Part shown: piece after piece, positions 1 to 12,199 of the stretch
Position numbering within the stretch: position 1 is the first letter of the stretch
How the letters are laid out: each line of letters starts with the position of its first letter
NCBI RefSeq assembly: GCF_949987535.1
Contig: NC_080067.1
Location: 52,326,910-52,390,909, forward strand
Source: Balaenoptera acutorostrata
Taxonomy: Eukaryota > Chordata > Mammalia > Artiodactyla > Balaenopteridae
DNA: 64,000 bases
Reading direction: 5' to 3'
Position numbers and translations under genes: made by a program
The notes under the pieces: generated by a model
Databases searched by the model: none
Told to the model about the DNA's origin: nothing
Seen by the model: the letters and a program-made list of their open reading frames with translations, nothing else

Positions 1-2270
1 CCCAATTATTTTACCTACTGGGAAACACAATAACACAACAGTCCTGTTCTTACAGATCTTACATCCTTAAAGAAAAAAAGATCATGTATATGGGACACAT
101 CCTAAGCCCTATAAGAGATGAGGTCCAAAAGTTCACACAAGGCTCCTGCAAAACCCAAAATGACAACAAATGTGGACACTGGTGAACTGCAAACTACTAT
201 AAAAATACAAGTGTACACATCATTCTGTGAGCCCTAAGTTATTCAGTGTGCAGAGCTCCAAAATGACCACAGTACTCCAGCATGTGACTGAAAGATGATA
301 AATACAATAGAAACATTATCCCACCATTCCGTTACTCACCATTCGCCATTGGTGAAATATCAATACTATAATGAAGCTCGGAGATGAAGAGCAGTTGGTG
401 TAGAGTCGAACCAAGGACAAAAACTAACACTCCCTAGACAAGTGCATTATATTAATTTTACTAATTTCCAAATCTTCCTGACTTTTGGTTCAAAAGTCAT
501 TCCACAACCTCCTAACTGCATGTCAAAAATAAGAACTCATTTCTCACTTCCTCCAACAAAAAGCAAATGCTTACACGGCCATATAGAAAATACTTTCACA
601 TTCTTGCTTTACCATAACTGATTCATATTCAGTTTATGGTCTATTTAAACTACCCCACCCTTCTAACACAGCACTGAGCCAGTCACCTCCACATAATTTT
701 CCATTTGTTCAGTCGGTCTTCCTTCCTTGTCTACTGCATTACTTACTTATGGTACTAATTATTTTTTATTTTACTTCATTCTATAGTATCATACCTCTCT
801 TTCATTTTAAAAGTCATATTAATTTCCAGACCATCTTAGTTTCAATCAAAGGGGAATGTAAGAGTACATCTGATCCTATAAAGTGTTTTTGCATTCAAAA
901 GTTAAACACATTGTGGATAATTTTAATAATTTCAGAGTACATTCAAAATGCTGCATATTTAAATGGTCAACTTATACAACAGTAAACCATGACTGATTAC
1001 CTGCTATCAGTAGATACCCGATTTTTAGCTATAAACTTATCAGGAAGAGATCTTGATGTCAATGAACATACTCCTAAAATTCTATTAAAGAACTGTCTAA
1101 TAATAATATTTGTGAACTGTAATTATAATTGGTGACAACAGTGGGTAAGACTGGAACAAGCACACAGCTTTCTGCTCAATATGAAACACAAATGTCCATT
1201 TTTCCATTCTTTAACGTAAAATAAGGATGAGTTAAAACTCATAGATGATGCTAAGAAAAATAAAATATACAAAAGCCTGATGTTATTATTTACACACACA
1301 CACAACACACAAACGAGCCAAGAAAATGAGGGGAAGTAAATAAAAATTAACAAAAATGTGATGCTACCTCCAAGAAATGCAACGTATCTTCTTTTCTAGT
1401 AATAAGCACAACTAGAAATAAACTCTCTCTTGCTGCTGTATTATTTGAAAAAGTGTAAAATAAGTTTCGTGAAAGAATCCTAATCCCATTGTTCTCAGCT
1501 GAGAGTAAAAAAACAGAGTAAAGACTAAGGTAGAAAGGGAAAGGAGTATCTTTCACCAGTAAGGGTGAGCTGTATTGTTACCTGAATTTCTCCTGTCCCA
1601 TCAACTACGCTTTAAAATGGTAGCACAGTCCATCCCTTAATATACCTCTAATAAAAGGAAAAAATAGGTAAGCTGAAACTGATTCTTCTTATTTTTCCAA
1701 CAGGTTAGAGTGCGTGCTTTTCTTTTGCTGAGGAATTTCTCTCCAGCTCAAAAAAACTCTTCACCTCACAGATGGCTTCTTAGAAATACCTAAAATTCAT
1801 TACTTTGCAACTTCCTCCACCCTCTTCAAAAAAAAAAACAAACAAACTCCCTACTCCTTTCTGGTGCGGCAGCTCCGATGCAGAAGCTGGATTACAACTA
1901 GATTAGATTCAGACGATCGGTCCCTACGTGTGTGACCTTGGGTACGTCATTTATCCCCTCAGTTTCCTCATCAGCATCCAACTGTGAATGCTCTTTGAAA
2001 ACAGTAAAGAGGAAAACAGTAAATACATCTTAGGAATTACATCTTTACAGCGTTAAGCTTTTCTACTTAGGGCAAAATTACCTCCTTAGAGGGACCACAT
2101 CATGAAACTGGTACTGAATCCGTAGGTCTCTTGTCAACATTGACTCTTTCTTCTACATTCTCCTCTTCCCTCAAAGGGCATAACCCGAGTCACCTCAAAA
2201 GCACACTCCAAGCGCCCCTTCCTTCCTCCACTCCTTCCCTATCCTATTTCTAAAGCAGGGGGAAAACAGC
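1..2270. other. AT-rich non-coding flank, probably PDCD10 intron 1
   Basis: No exon with convincing splice sites or family similarity is visible on either strand. The sequence is AT-rich and mostly unique, with one MIR relic near 1890-1985 and a short CA-rich run near 1292-1312. In other mammals PDCD10 starts in the CpG island to the right and runs leftward, so this is best read as the first intron of PDCD10 on the - strand. That assignment comes from known gene order, not from coding sequence seen here. Open frames in this stretch are short and not conserved-looking. Confidence 0.5.
1888..1990 (+). repeat. MIR SINE fragment
   Basis: The core reading 'tgtgaccttgggtacgtca' followed by 'cctcagtttcctcatc' matches the conserved centre of the mammalian-wide MIR element in sense orientation. 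The copy is short and diverged, as expected for an element older than placental mammals. Confidence 0.7.
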
Positions 2271-2626
2271 AGCCTCATCTCCCCGCCCCAAGCCACACCT
2301 TCAGAGGACCCCACCCCAGGCACATCCGCCCTCTCCCTCCTCCGGGGGCACCAGAGGCCAACCTCGCCCTTCCCCTCCCGCCCCCACCTAGAGAAGACTT
2401 CCTGGAGGCGTTCAGGCCCGAGCAGGGCAGGCGGCATTTACAAACCCGCTTTACGCCACTCGCGTAGGGTAACCTCGCTTACGCCCATAGGGCCCCGTTC
2501 CGAGCCCCGTCCGCTCCGCCTGCCAGAACCAAGCCCGAGTGCCTCAGCCACGACCCCCGTGTGACCCCAGAGCTCTTCTGCTCCGCGCGGGACTACGGTG
2601 ACTGGGACAGAACAGCCACACCTTAC

Positions 2627-2770
2627 CGGCAACTGAGGCACTGACTTCACTTGCCACCTTTGGAGCCCTCTTCAACTCCCAGATCAATGTACTCCGGCGA
2701 CGCCGGAAGGACCCGAGAGGAACCAGGCGTTGTCCGGAATCCTGCCCAGCCGGAGTCGCGCAGGGGCCTA
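2627..2770 (-). other. PDCD10: Candidate PDCD10 non-coding exon 1
   Basis: Reading the - strand, the sequence leads into a strong donor, TTGCCG|GTAAGG, with the exon ending at 2627 and the intron starting at 2626. This is where PDCD10 exon 1 is expected given the shared promoter. PDCD10 (CCM3) is an adaptor of the STRIPAK/GCKIII kinase complexes. Its coding exons lie further left, outside the window. The 5' limit given is arbitrary. A second, weaker - strand donor candidate (GGGC|GTAAGC, near 2480) is also present. The call rests on locus synteny plus one splice site. Confidence 0.45.
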
Positions 2771-2772
2771 TG

Positions 2773-2787
2773 GGGACTCGTAGTCCC
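2773..2787. promoter_or_regulatory. Perfect inverted repeat in promoter, ZNF143-like
   Basis: GGGACT-CGT-AGTCCC is a perfect 6-bp inverted repeat with a 3-bp spacer in the middle of the CpG island. Each strand reads GACTACGAGTCCC or its mate, close to the ACTACAATTCCC core bound by ZNF143/THAP11. It lies 37 bp to the left of a canonical ACTACAATTCCC. Binding is inferred from motif similarity only. Confidence 0.45.
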
Positions 2788-2824
2788 ACTCGCCGGCGTT
2801 GTCGGCAATTCCTTCACATGCAAG

Positions 2825-2836
2825 ACTACAATTCCC
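2825..2836 (+). promoter_or_regulatory. ZNF143 (Staf) core motif
   Basis: ACTACAATTCCC is an exact copy of the core of the ZNF143/THAP11 binding element, which is frequent in CpG-island and bidirectional promoters of mammals. It sits between the candidate PDCD10 and SERPINI1 start regions, as expected for a shared promoter element. Confidence 0.65.
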
Positions 2837-2882
2837 GTCAGGCCATGCGGTGGAGCCTAAGGCGATGGGTGGGGACACTTTT

Positions 2883-2891
2883 AGCCAATAG
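2883..2891 (+). promoter_or_regulatory. CCAAT box (NF-Y type)
   Basis: AGCCAATAG fits the NF-Y consensus around CCAAT at 2885-2889. It lies inside the CpG island about 100 bp from a second CCAAT box. A spaced pair is common in TATA-less promoters. Confidence 0.5.
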
Positions 2892-2981
2892 TAGGAGAGT
2901 TCCCTGCCTGTGCGGGAGGAGGTGAGAAAAAGAGAGAGGGTGCACGGAAAGAAGAGGAAGGGAGGGGTCAGCTCTCACCTG

Positions 2982-2991
2982 CGCCAATCAG
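2982..2991 (+). promoter_or_regulatory. CCAAT box (NF-Y type)
   Basis: CGCCAATCAG is a near-perfect NF-Y site, with CCAAT at 2984-2988. It is followed within 45 bp by a GC box (GGGGGCGGGC, 3029-3038), a typical proximal-promoter arrangement for the rightward gene. Confidence 0.6.
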
Positions 2992-3028
2992 GATGCAGGG
3001 TCGGCCCGGCAGGCGACTCACCCATTGT

Positions 3029-3070
3029 GGGGGCGGGCTAGCGGAGCCGAGGAAGGAAGGGGGGCGGGGG
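3029..3070 (+). promoter_or_regulatory. GC boxes (SP1-type)
   Basis: Two GC boxes, GGGGGCGGGC at 3029-3038 and GGGGCGGGGG at 3061-3070, lie in the centre of the CpG island. A third is at 3291-3300. These match SP/KLF-family sites and fit a housekeeping-style promoter. Confidence 0.6.
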
Positions 3071-3509
3071 AAGAACTCCAAGTGGGGAACGTGGGGCGGC
3101 CGAGCTGCGAGGGCGGAGAGGAAGCCGCGGGAGAATAGCCAGGGTGGAGGGAGGGCGCGGTGTGAGGATGCACCCTGGCTGGAGGAGCAGTTTCCCCGAA
3201 AGCGGCCAAGCACCAGGCACACCGAGCGGCGAGACCTGCGGCTCGGGCAGGGATAGGTTGAGCCTGGGCTCCTCGCGGAGGTGCCCGGACGGGGCGGGAG
3301 GCTGCTCTAGGTTCAGGCCACTGAGTGAAGGGAGAGGGGTCCCCGGGGAAGGGAAGCGGCAGAGCAGCTGCAGAAGTGCGGGGAGCGCTAAGGTACCAGG
3401 GCAGCAGCTTCCCGCCGCCTTCAGCCAGGGCAGCAGCCGGAACAGCAGAGGGAGGAGCAACAGCTGCCGAATTCGCCAACTAGAGGAGGGGGAGGCGGAG
3501 CTTAGGTCC

Positions 3510-3636
3510 CTGTAGCAGCCGAAGGCGCAGCCTGGACTGTAGTTTCCCGGGAGAGAGGAGAGCAGGAACAGGAGAGGAGCGCAGTCCTCGGAGCCTCTGC
3601 TCCAGCATCCCGCCAGGGGTTGCAGGTGTGTGGGAG
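3510..3636 (+). other. SERPINI1: SERPINI1 non-coding exon 1 (5' UTR)
   Basis: The CpG-rich sequence ends in a strong splice donor, GGGAG|GTAAGC, with the exon's last base at 3636. The next + strand acceptor with a start codon is at 44198/44199. The exon carries no ATG-led reading frame that continues into the coding exons, in line with the known non-coding first exon of SERPINI1. The start at 3510 is a guess, because no TATA box or clear initiator fixes the transcription start. Confidence 0.65.
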
Positions 3637-6326
3637 GTAAGCGTGGGTGCCTCTTTGGGCGTCTCCTCTGCCCGGGAGAAAGCGTCTTCCAATAGGAATT
3701 TTATCAAGGCACAGCTAAAAAGAGTCTCTGACTCGGGTTAGGGAACTGGTGCAAACCCTTTTAGGTGAAAGATGTACGTTTTTGGAGTTTGAGGGGGGAT
3801 GAAAAAGCAAAAGGTGGCTTGACTCAGGGTATAAAGGGCGTGGTTAGTGTTTTTGGTTTGAGTTGTACCATTAAAACTATTCTGGGAAATTTTAATATTG
3901 AGGAAACTGCTAATTGAGGACAAGGTGGATGATATTTGGATAGGTGCGTAGCTGGTAAAAAACAAAAATTTTGTCACTGATAGAGAATTACTTCAGAACT
4001 GTTTCACTAGGAAAATAACTTAGCATTCTTCGTTACTATCTATCCTTCACGTTGTTGTATCAGATTGCCCTGCTACCGACCTGTTTTCCAGGGTGGTTAT
4101 ACTGCAGGTTCCTAGAATTGAAAGAGATCTCTATTAAAGAAGGAAATACAGTCAGGAATAATCACGATGACTGAACCTATCAGAAGTATAACTTTTGCCA
4201 GCAATAATGTAAAAATGTTTTTTAATAGAGACACTTCGCTTTCCTCCCAGTGGCTTTAAACTATCGGAACAAAGACTAGGACTCAGCAGCCTACAGTGGG
4301 AACGTGTGGTGTACTTAACTGCTGCTCCTTATTCTCTCATTTGTGTCTAGTAATATTTGTACTTTTTAAAAAACAAAAGTACAAGAAAAGCTGTGCAAGG
4401 ATCTTTTCTGTTTAGATAGTGTATGCTAAATTTCCCTTAGTATGTGTTATGATGGGCTCAGACTTAACACATGTAATAGTGTCATAAAATAATAGTTTAT
4501 TCTTAGTATTAAACCATGTGTGATTTCTTTGAGTGTAATTAAACACCAATAGATGAAAACATGTTTTAATACTAAGATGAAAGTCGCATCTACCTTTGTG
4601 TAACTATGACAAAATTACAGCCTTTTTTTTTTTTAGAAAAAAACTGTAAAAAGCTATTTGCCTAGTTCATTTTCTTTTTCTTTTTGTTAGAGGTTCTCCA
4701 GATTACATGGCTTTTAATCATAGTAGCATATTGCAGCACATTTTGCTCTGAAATGCTTTCCTTGTGACAGTTGTATATTTCAGAGTCTGCCTGGATACTT
4801 TAATCTGGGTTTTGGTTTTTTTTTTTTTTTTGAACTAGGGTCAATAAAATGGAGTAATTACCTTCTATTCTTGTTTGTTTTGTTTTGTTTTCATGGTTTG
4901 CTGATTTACTCATGATTTGGGGATTTTATTTCTGTAATACACACAAAATTCCTTTTTGAAAAGAAATGGCTGGAAAGAATTCTCTTCATAGCTTCAAGTT
5001 CAATCCTACTGAGTGCTACTACTGATAAGCCTAAGTGACTTATCAATGTATATACTCCAACACTCCCTCCCATACTCTCACCCACTAGAGGAATATATAG
5101 GGGGACAGATCTTAGAAAAACAGCTGCTTTTCCATTGTCCTCAAGTAGATCAGGTAAGTATTAGAAGCAGCAAAGAGCTTAGAAGAAAGAAAAAGCAACA
5201 GTAGCCACTAAATTTAGCAGCCATGGTAAGGATGGGATTTTATCTTTGCTACATCACCGGGGAGTCTGTTAATCCACGTAGCTGATATGACCCTGTGAAA
5301 ATGATTTTAGGGGGAAAAATGGGTACTAGGGTATAGTTAGGCTTGGAAAAGATTGTGTTTGCCCTTGTTATTTCTGATTAAATAGATCATCCTGAATCAG
5401 AGTCTCAGATTCTCTCTCAGGCTCTGCTACTGATTCATTTTGTGAAATTGAATACTTGCTGTCACTGGGTCGTTTCCCCCATGTAATAATTAATAATAAT
5501 ACTGGCAATGAAGTTCTTTCAGGGCCTTTATCAGAAGATCTTTTTGAAAGGGTTTGATTGGGAATCAGTTAATAATCAAGTAAGTGAGATAGAAAATAAA
5601 TACCAAAACAGTCGAAATTCAGATGTACTTTGAATCCCAACTATTTATAGGTCTTCTGCTTTGAAGTATCAAAAAGGATAGAATCTCATTAGGAATGAAT
5701 GAGTCTGTGGTATTAAAGTACTGGATTTTTCACCTGTTTCCAAGATATGGATCTTTTTTATTGTGTCAGTGAAAGAGATTGGCCTCCTAAAGCATTTGAG
5801 AGTAAGAAAACCATGTTTTTATAAGGAAGAAAATCATTGGCAGTATGTGGCACTTAAGTATTTGTTACCTTGAACTCTTGACACATTTTAAATTGGTGTT
5901 CACATTAAATCGCAGATCATCTGAAGACTTCTTGTACATTACTGGTGTTGAAAATGTTCACCATATGACAGTTTATAATTTTATGTGAAGTACTACCTAG
6001 GTTAAAAGCATATTATTCTGTGCTTGATTTTTACTCTTTGCGTATGGCTATCAGAGTATGTATGTGATGAGAAAGAAGAAAATCAATGGAGTGCAGAATG
6101 TCTCTCAAGTGGAAGATGCTCATGAAATTAGTGTTCTTTAGCTGAAAGACTTGGTTAATTTCAAATTACAATATACTTTGGATTTTTTTTTAATTTATAA
6201 TTCTAACTCTAAGCCTATTGAGTAAAAATAATTGAGTGGCATGGGTTTCTCTTTCTAACAGGAGGATTCACTGATGCATGCAGTACAAAAGAGCAAGACG
6301 TAAAGGTTCAAGATCAAATGGTTTTT

Positions 6327-6365
6327 GGGGGGGCGGCGGTGGGGGGAGAGGTGGCGTACAAGGGG
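6327..6365 (+). other. G-rich tract, possible G-quadruplex
   Basis: Runs of seven, six and five G separated by short spacers (GGGGGGG at 6327, GGGGGG near 6351, GGGGG at 6362) lie on the coding strand in otherwise AT-rich intron 1. The pattern fits G-quadruplex-forming sequence. Whether it folds is untested. Confidence 0.45.
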
Positions 6366-7645
6366 GCATAGATATGAAGAAACCTGTTTGAGACACATAC
6401 TCTTAGCAAGAGAGAAAGAGATTTGCTCTTTTTTTTGTTGTTGAATGCCTATAAGTGATTTCATGACCTGTTTTCCCAGTTATTAATTTCTAGAGGCCTA
6501 TCCCCATAGTGGGAGACGGTACTTTTCTACATTGTCATTTTAACTGGAGTCGGACTGACGTTAATTCATTAGGTTTTGAGTAATTATGGGTTACTGAAGC
6601 AAAGTGAAAAGGATCCTGCATGTATACATTCACTTCTAAGTGAAACTTAATATTATTTGGATATAATATTAAAAAGTAAAAACTGAGGTTTTTCCCCTTA
6701 ATAGCAAAGGTACTTGAACCAGACACTAAAGTTGAGCAGGACCCTCCCCTCCCAGCCCCTGCTGCCTTTTAAAGTCATCTCCTAAGGTTAAACAGTGCTT
6801 TGGGGAACAAGATTAATTGTTATACAAAGGTAAAGATTTGTTTCTGTCTTATTTTCAATCTAATGTTTTCAGAATTTAGTCCTTAAAGTTTGGATCAGTG
6901 TGTTTTAAGTAACAATTATTAGTTCCTAGAGACTATGCTTCTTTCCTATCTCCTATTTGTTCTCAGCACCTTATATAATGCTCAGCAGGAAGAACTTGCC
7001 CTATAACCTTACTGAATTAGAAGTGGGGACCAATACTTCTTTAATGTATGCATTGATACATCTTGCACTTTGACAAACGAGAGTCAGTTGCCCTCACAGA
7101 ATAAGTACTATACATTAGGCCTTCTGAGAATGCCCTTGTGCTGGTTAGCCTTTGCAAAAGTGTTACTTGAGCCCAATTGGATTCAGACTGTGTGGACTGC
7201 AAAGACTTACCTACAACTTCATGTGCCAACATTTCTAAATTCTTCCAGAGACAGGCAGTTATAGGTAAGGAAAAGGGCTCTCCCACCGGTGGTACTCAAG
7301 GTCTGCATTCTACAGCCAAGGAAGCCTGTGGCTCACCACTGTTTACTTCAAGTGAGATACCTTTGTAGATGCTTATCTAGTAAAAGCATACTTTATTCTA
7401 TAAAAATTGAATTTGCTCTTCCATTTTTCTAATTGTTCTTTTAAAAAAAAAAGAGCCAGACTCATTGTATTTAAGCATATGTGGAATTTGGCATTTATTC
7501 CAGAAACAAATTAATCTGATTAATGTTAGAATTAAGAATTCAAATGTGATTTTTCTTTTATTATTACAAGACCTGGAGAATTCTAGTTAATTGTAAATAG
7601 TTCTTTAGTAGTAAATTTAATAATAGCAGATATTTAACTATCATT

Positions 7646-7965
7646 TGCTTGCTTTTTTAAATATTTATTTTTATTTATTTATTTTATTTATGGCTGTGTT
7701 GGGTCTTCGTTTCTGTGCGAGGGCTTTCTCTAGTTGCGGCAAGTGGGGGCTACTCTTCATCGTGGTGCGTGGGCCTCTCACTATTGCGGCCTCTCTTGTT
7801 GCGGAGCACAGGCTCCAGACGCGCAGGCTCAGTAGTTGTGGCTCACGGGCCTAGTTGCTCCGCGGCATGTGGGATCTTCCCAGACCAGGGCTTGAACCCA
7901 TGTCCCCTGCATTGGCAGGCAGATTCTCAACCACTGCACCACCAGGGAAGCCCTGCTTGCTTTTT
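7646..7965 (-). mobile_element. CHR SINE, short form
   Basis: The - strand reads GGCTTCCCTGGTGG-type tRNA-derived head, then a body, then an AT-rich tail. The + strand therefore begins with an ATTT-rich run and ends '...ccaccagggaagccc'. Flanking copies of TGCTTGCTTTTT at 7646-7657 and 7954-7965 form a target-site duplication, so this is an intact L1-mobilised insertion. The internal CACAACTACTGAGCC-type unit is present once, marking the short subfamily. Confidence 0.93.
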
Positions 7966-10900
7966 AATATGCTTTTACTAGCATGCTGATAGATACACTT
8001 TGGCTTAGAATTGATGTTAGATTAATCTTCCTTCTTTATGGTTCATTGGCGTTACTCTTAATGCTTATTAGCACAGTGCTTTGTATATAGTTAGCTGAGT
8101 TCCTGTCTTCTTCACCAGATGCTTAGTATCTTCAGAATTAAGACTGAGTTTCATTTACCTTGGTATTTACTTTGAGAGCCTTACACATAATAGTTTAACA
8201 GTAACATTTATAGTTGGCAACCTGTAAAGAAGCATCATTTTACATTTTTCACAAGTATACCTAGAAAAATGAATTTTTTTAAACATGTCTTTTAGCACTA
8301 AATTCAGCCCTCTGCCCACAACAGTTGCTTATATTGAGCTAAATATAAATATCACTGTATTTTGTTGGATTTCTGAATGGAGTAAACATTGCTATTAACT
8401 ACAACCTTGCATGTGTGTATACTTTAAATATACATTTATTAATTCAATGCCATTTGAAATTTGTGTGCTCTCTCCTTGTCTCTAGAACTTTGCTGACTTA
8501 AAGATGTACTTTTAAGTAACATTCCGTACTATATGTATATACACACACTTTATGACTTTTTTTCTTGACACATAGAAAGAGACTTAGAGAAAAGTATATA
8601 AACGTAACATGAGGCTTTATCTTAACTAAAACTTAACTGCTCTTGAATGTTCTATTTTCAGTGAAATGGTTACAATGGGAGACCTTATTCAGGCTTATTA
8701 AATCTAAATTATTCAGGTATTTGTCATCTTCGAGCCAGCATGGGGAAGAGACGAGTTCTGAGATTTGGCATTGACAGTACTCAGTGCTGGCCTTCCGTAC
8801 AGCATAGCTGCTGAGGTGTGCGTGGGACCTCCAGCTCTAGCCAGTGCTTCAAGGCCCCCTTCTGGTTCAGCCTAGGAAAGGAGCCTTCTGAGCACACAGC
8901 TCATAATTTAGTGTGAGAAGAAAGGCAGATGGAATTTACTTTGATTTAATAACCTCATTTGCCTAAGTGTATTGTTTTTCCCAGATATACCAAAGTTCCC
9001 AGTAACAGTAACTCAAGTGTCAGAAAGTGATTTCTATTGCACAATCTAGCAATACAGTGAGTCAACCTGTCAACCTGTAGTCTGTTTTCCCCTTAGTGTC
9101 TTAGCTTCTTTTGAACGGACCCGAAAGAGCTCACCAAGATACTTTTGATATTTTGCCCATATTGGATTGCTTCTGCCATTTTCTTGATAACCTAAATTTT
9201 GTTCTGAACCTAAGTTTTATTTGAGGTCTTTTAATCCTATGTAACTTGAAGAGTTAATTTTATTGTTTTTTCACCTTTTAGTAGTATGCTATAAATACTG
9301 TATTATGATGTAGAATTTTTGCCATTCACTTGAATTAAATCAATTATCAGAGCATTTAATTGTTGTGTACTTCACAAAGCAATTTAAAATCATTGAAGCA
9401 ATTAATGTTTTTTAGATACATTCAGCCTTCCAGTTAAGAAACCTTCACAAAGTATCCTAAATCTCTTGTTCTATGTCTCAGGCAGGTTAAATTTTATTTA
9501 TACCATACGTCATTTGACATATAATACTGGATGAAATTTGTACAATACCAGGATTCTGACAGCTATGTGACAATGGTATAATTTTTGTCCTTGCTAAGTC
9601 GGGGAACTTTTAAAAATTATATTGTGAGGTATTGCGCACAAGGTACATTAACTAAGTCAAAGCCAGAAAAGTAACTTTTTCTGTATTTCAAAGTTTTTGA
9701 TTTGTTCTTTTAAAAATAAAATGTCAGTAACAAAATTATGAAAACCTAATAATAATAACTATTCATTTTTTAGTATAACAGCAGATTTAGTTAATAATTA
9801 TTAATATGAAATTAAACATTTTGAAAGAGAAAGAAATCCTATTGTCCAAGGTTATCTTAAAAGCCAATTTTTACTCACATTACGTGGCCCAAAAGTAACT
9901 GACAATTTAAAAAGTAGTTTTCAAGTATGTATCAATTAGAAATGCTTTCAGCTGCAAGTTTTATGTACAATGACATAAAATAATAGGGATTTATTTTTTC
10001 CAGGACAAGAAGTCTAGAGGAAAGCGGTTGTGTCCTTTTTGTTTAGAGGCTTAATGTTGTCAGGGTGTTGTCCTCGCAAAACCTTGTGCCTGATGCAAGA
10101 TGGATGCTTCTGCAGATCGAGACATCATATTCTAGTTCAGGGCAGGAAGAATGAGGAAAGGCTTGTGCCTATTGAGTCTTTCTCTTTTAATCAGGAAGTA
10201 AAAGCTTTCCCAGTGACCTCTAGCAAATGTCGACTGTGGACTTACTGGCTCATGGCATGTAGCTGTCCCTATTTTTAAGGGATGTTGAGATATCAAGGAC
10301 TTTGGGCCTTGGTGGTGGAGGAAGCAGGGGAACAGTGGTTCGAGTGTGATTTTGGGGTAACCAGTCAGTAGTTTCAGCCATAGTCTGATAATTAAAACCA
10401 TGCTAACTTTAAATTGTATTCCTTCTCGTTCCGACTGATGTTTATGTTTCCTGTTTGTTCATTTGTTTGTTTGTTTTCTCCAGGTTAGAAAACTCTAACC
10501 TTCTTACAGCAAGTTTTCACTTCTGTGACTACCAAATTTCAAGTCTCTGGGCAAAGGCATTTCTCAGAGACTGATGGCATCTCTAGTTAAAAGACCTTGT
10601 AGCCCATACCACATATAATCCTTGTCCTGTACTTTTCATTACAGATGTATTCAGTAACACTTGAAAGGACAATTCTGTTTTAAATCTGCTTTGAGCCTCA
10701 AGGTACCAAAGTATCTTCTTATAGACTGAATTAAAAATATGGGTATAATGTAAATGAAAGAACAATTGAATATTAAAAAAATCTTAAAACAAATGCTATC
10801 TGCCCAAAAAAGCCAAAAAGCCATTGTTTCATAGAAAGGAGCTCATTCTAAAAAATTTTAATCCTGGAAAATGGTGTTATTACCCATTTCTAAAATGTGA

Positions 10901-11522
10901 AAAATATTATCAACATCTATACCTGGATTATTACCTAAATTATTACTCATTCTTAGAATAATACATCACGGACTTATAGTTTTGAAAAATTAGGATTCCT
11001 TGAGATAGGAAAGTCTGAGAAGAAAATTGAAACTGAGAAAATGGAAACAAATATTTTTTCTACTTTAAAAAAACTCATGATCAAAGATGTTGACCATAGA
11101 ACCTTGGCTATACAGCAGTTGTCTGCGATTCCATATCAACATCTTTATTGTCCAGTTTTTACATTTCTATTATGTGAACTTAGATGAATGGCTTTATAGA
11201 GGCAAAACTCTCCAGATACACTCATGTAAATTTCTAAACTACTATAATCTGTAGCATGGGATTGGGTGTTATAGAGAGGTACAACAAAATATTGCGATGT
11301 ATAAAATCACTTACTCCTTGGCATAAGCTTTTGTCAATATAGTTAACAAAAGAAGATGTCACAAGACATATATATATAAACAAGGATATATGGTTTAGGA
11401 TGATGGTATTACAACAGTTACTATGGTAGATGTCCAGAAGCAGAAGAAATTGATCTATGTGGTAGTCAGGGAAGGCTTTGAGAAGGAAGTAGGCCAGTGT
11501 GGTGTGCTGGTGAGAGCAGGGG

Positions 11523-11735
11523 ACCACAACCTAGGGCCTATGGCACACTAGCTTTTTTTGTAAATCAGATTTCTTGGAACACAGCTCTGCGCATTCATTT
11601 ACATATCGTTAAGACCGCTTTCTTGCTACAACAGCGGAGTTGAGTCACTGTGGCAAAGCCCACGCGGCCCACAAACTTAAAATATTTCCTATCTGGCCCT
11701 TTAAAAAAAAAGTTTATCAACCACTGGTTAAGAAC
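11523..11735. mobile_element. hAT-like DNA transposon relic
   Basis: The segment contains 'ttggaacacagctctgcgca', 'gagttgagtcactgtg' and 'tatctggccctttaaaa', the order seen in a common non-autonomous mammalian DNA transposon. It ends in 'tatcaaccactggtt', which resembles the inverted terminus of hAT elements; the left end 'gaccacaacc' is more decayed. I am confident of the repeat class but not of the exact family name. Confidence 0.6.
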
Positions 11736-12199
11736 GTGGTTTCTGTTGTCATACAAAACTGGGTTCAAATTTGGCTTTGTAATCTGTAACTTGACTCCAG
11801 GGATGTTTATACTGATATAGGGAGATTTCACATACAGTTCATTGTAATACCTGGTGTGTGTTATATGCTTATTAAATGTTATTTTATTAAATGTTATATT
11901 TTTATTTTATTATGATTTATTATTTTAAGTGAACTATAACTTTTAATTCAAATGGGGATTAGAATCTCTGAATTTAAGTACCCCCTACCCCTAAAATAAA
12001 AGTTCAGGAAACTGGGAAGGGTATCATCTTATTGTAAGAAATTTTCAAGAGTTGCACAAAATATTGTATAGGGACAATGATATTGATGTAAGAGCCAAAC
12101 AACATAAATGTACTCAATAGTAAAGCCCAGACTTTAAAATACAATTAATAAAGACTGAATAGCGTATTAAATATTATAGGAAGCCATGACAGTCAATTA

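Larger units (their letters stand above)
2270..3640. promoter_or_regulatory. CpG island, bidirectional PDCD10/SERPINI1 promoter
   Basis: GC content and CpG density rise sharply from about 2270 and fall after about 3640, against AT-rich flanks. The island contains GC boxes (3029-3038, 3061-3070, 3291-3300), two CCAAT boxes (2885-2889 and 2984-2988) and ZNF143-like ACTACA motifs. No TATA box is evident. SERPINI1 and PDCD10 are known to lie head to head in mammals, separated by less than 1 kb. Here the SERPINI1 exon 1 donor at 3636/3637 on + and a good - strand donor at 2627/2626 bracket such an interval. Broad, TATA-less initiation in both directions is inferred. Exact start sites cannot be read from sequence. 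Confidence 0.85.

Noticed and set aside
1..2196. PDCD10 coding exon on the - strand
   Set aside because: No frame on the - strand resembles the PDCD10 protein, and no matching splice sites were seen. Its coding exons are probably further left.
3018..3479. Overlapping open frames of 153 and 140 codons (-) and 123 codons (+) in the CpG island
   Set aside because: Open frames are expected by chance in stop-poor GC-rich DNA. They are rich in Pro, Ser, Arg and Gly, match no family, and lie in a promoter.
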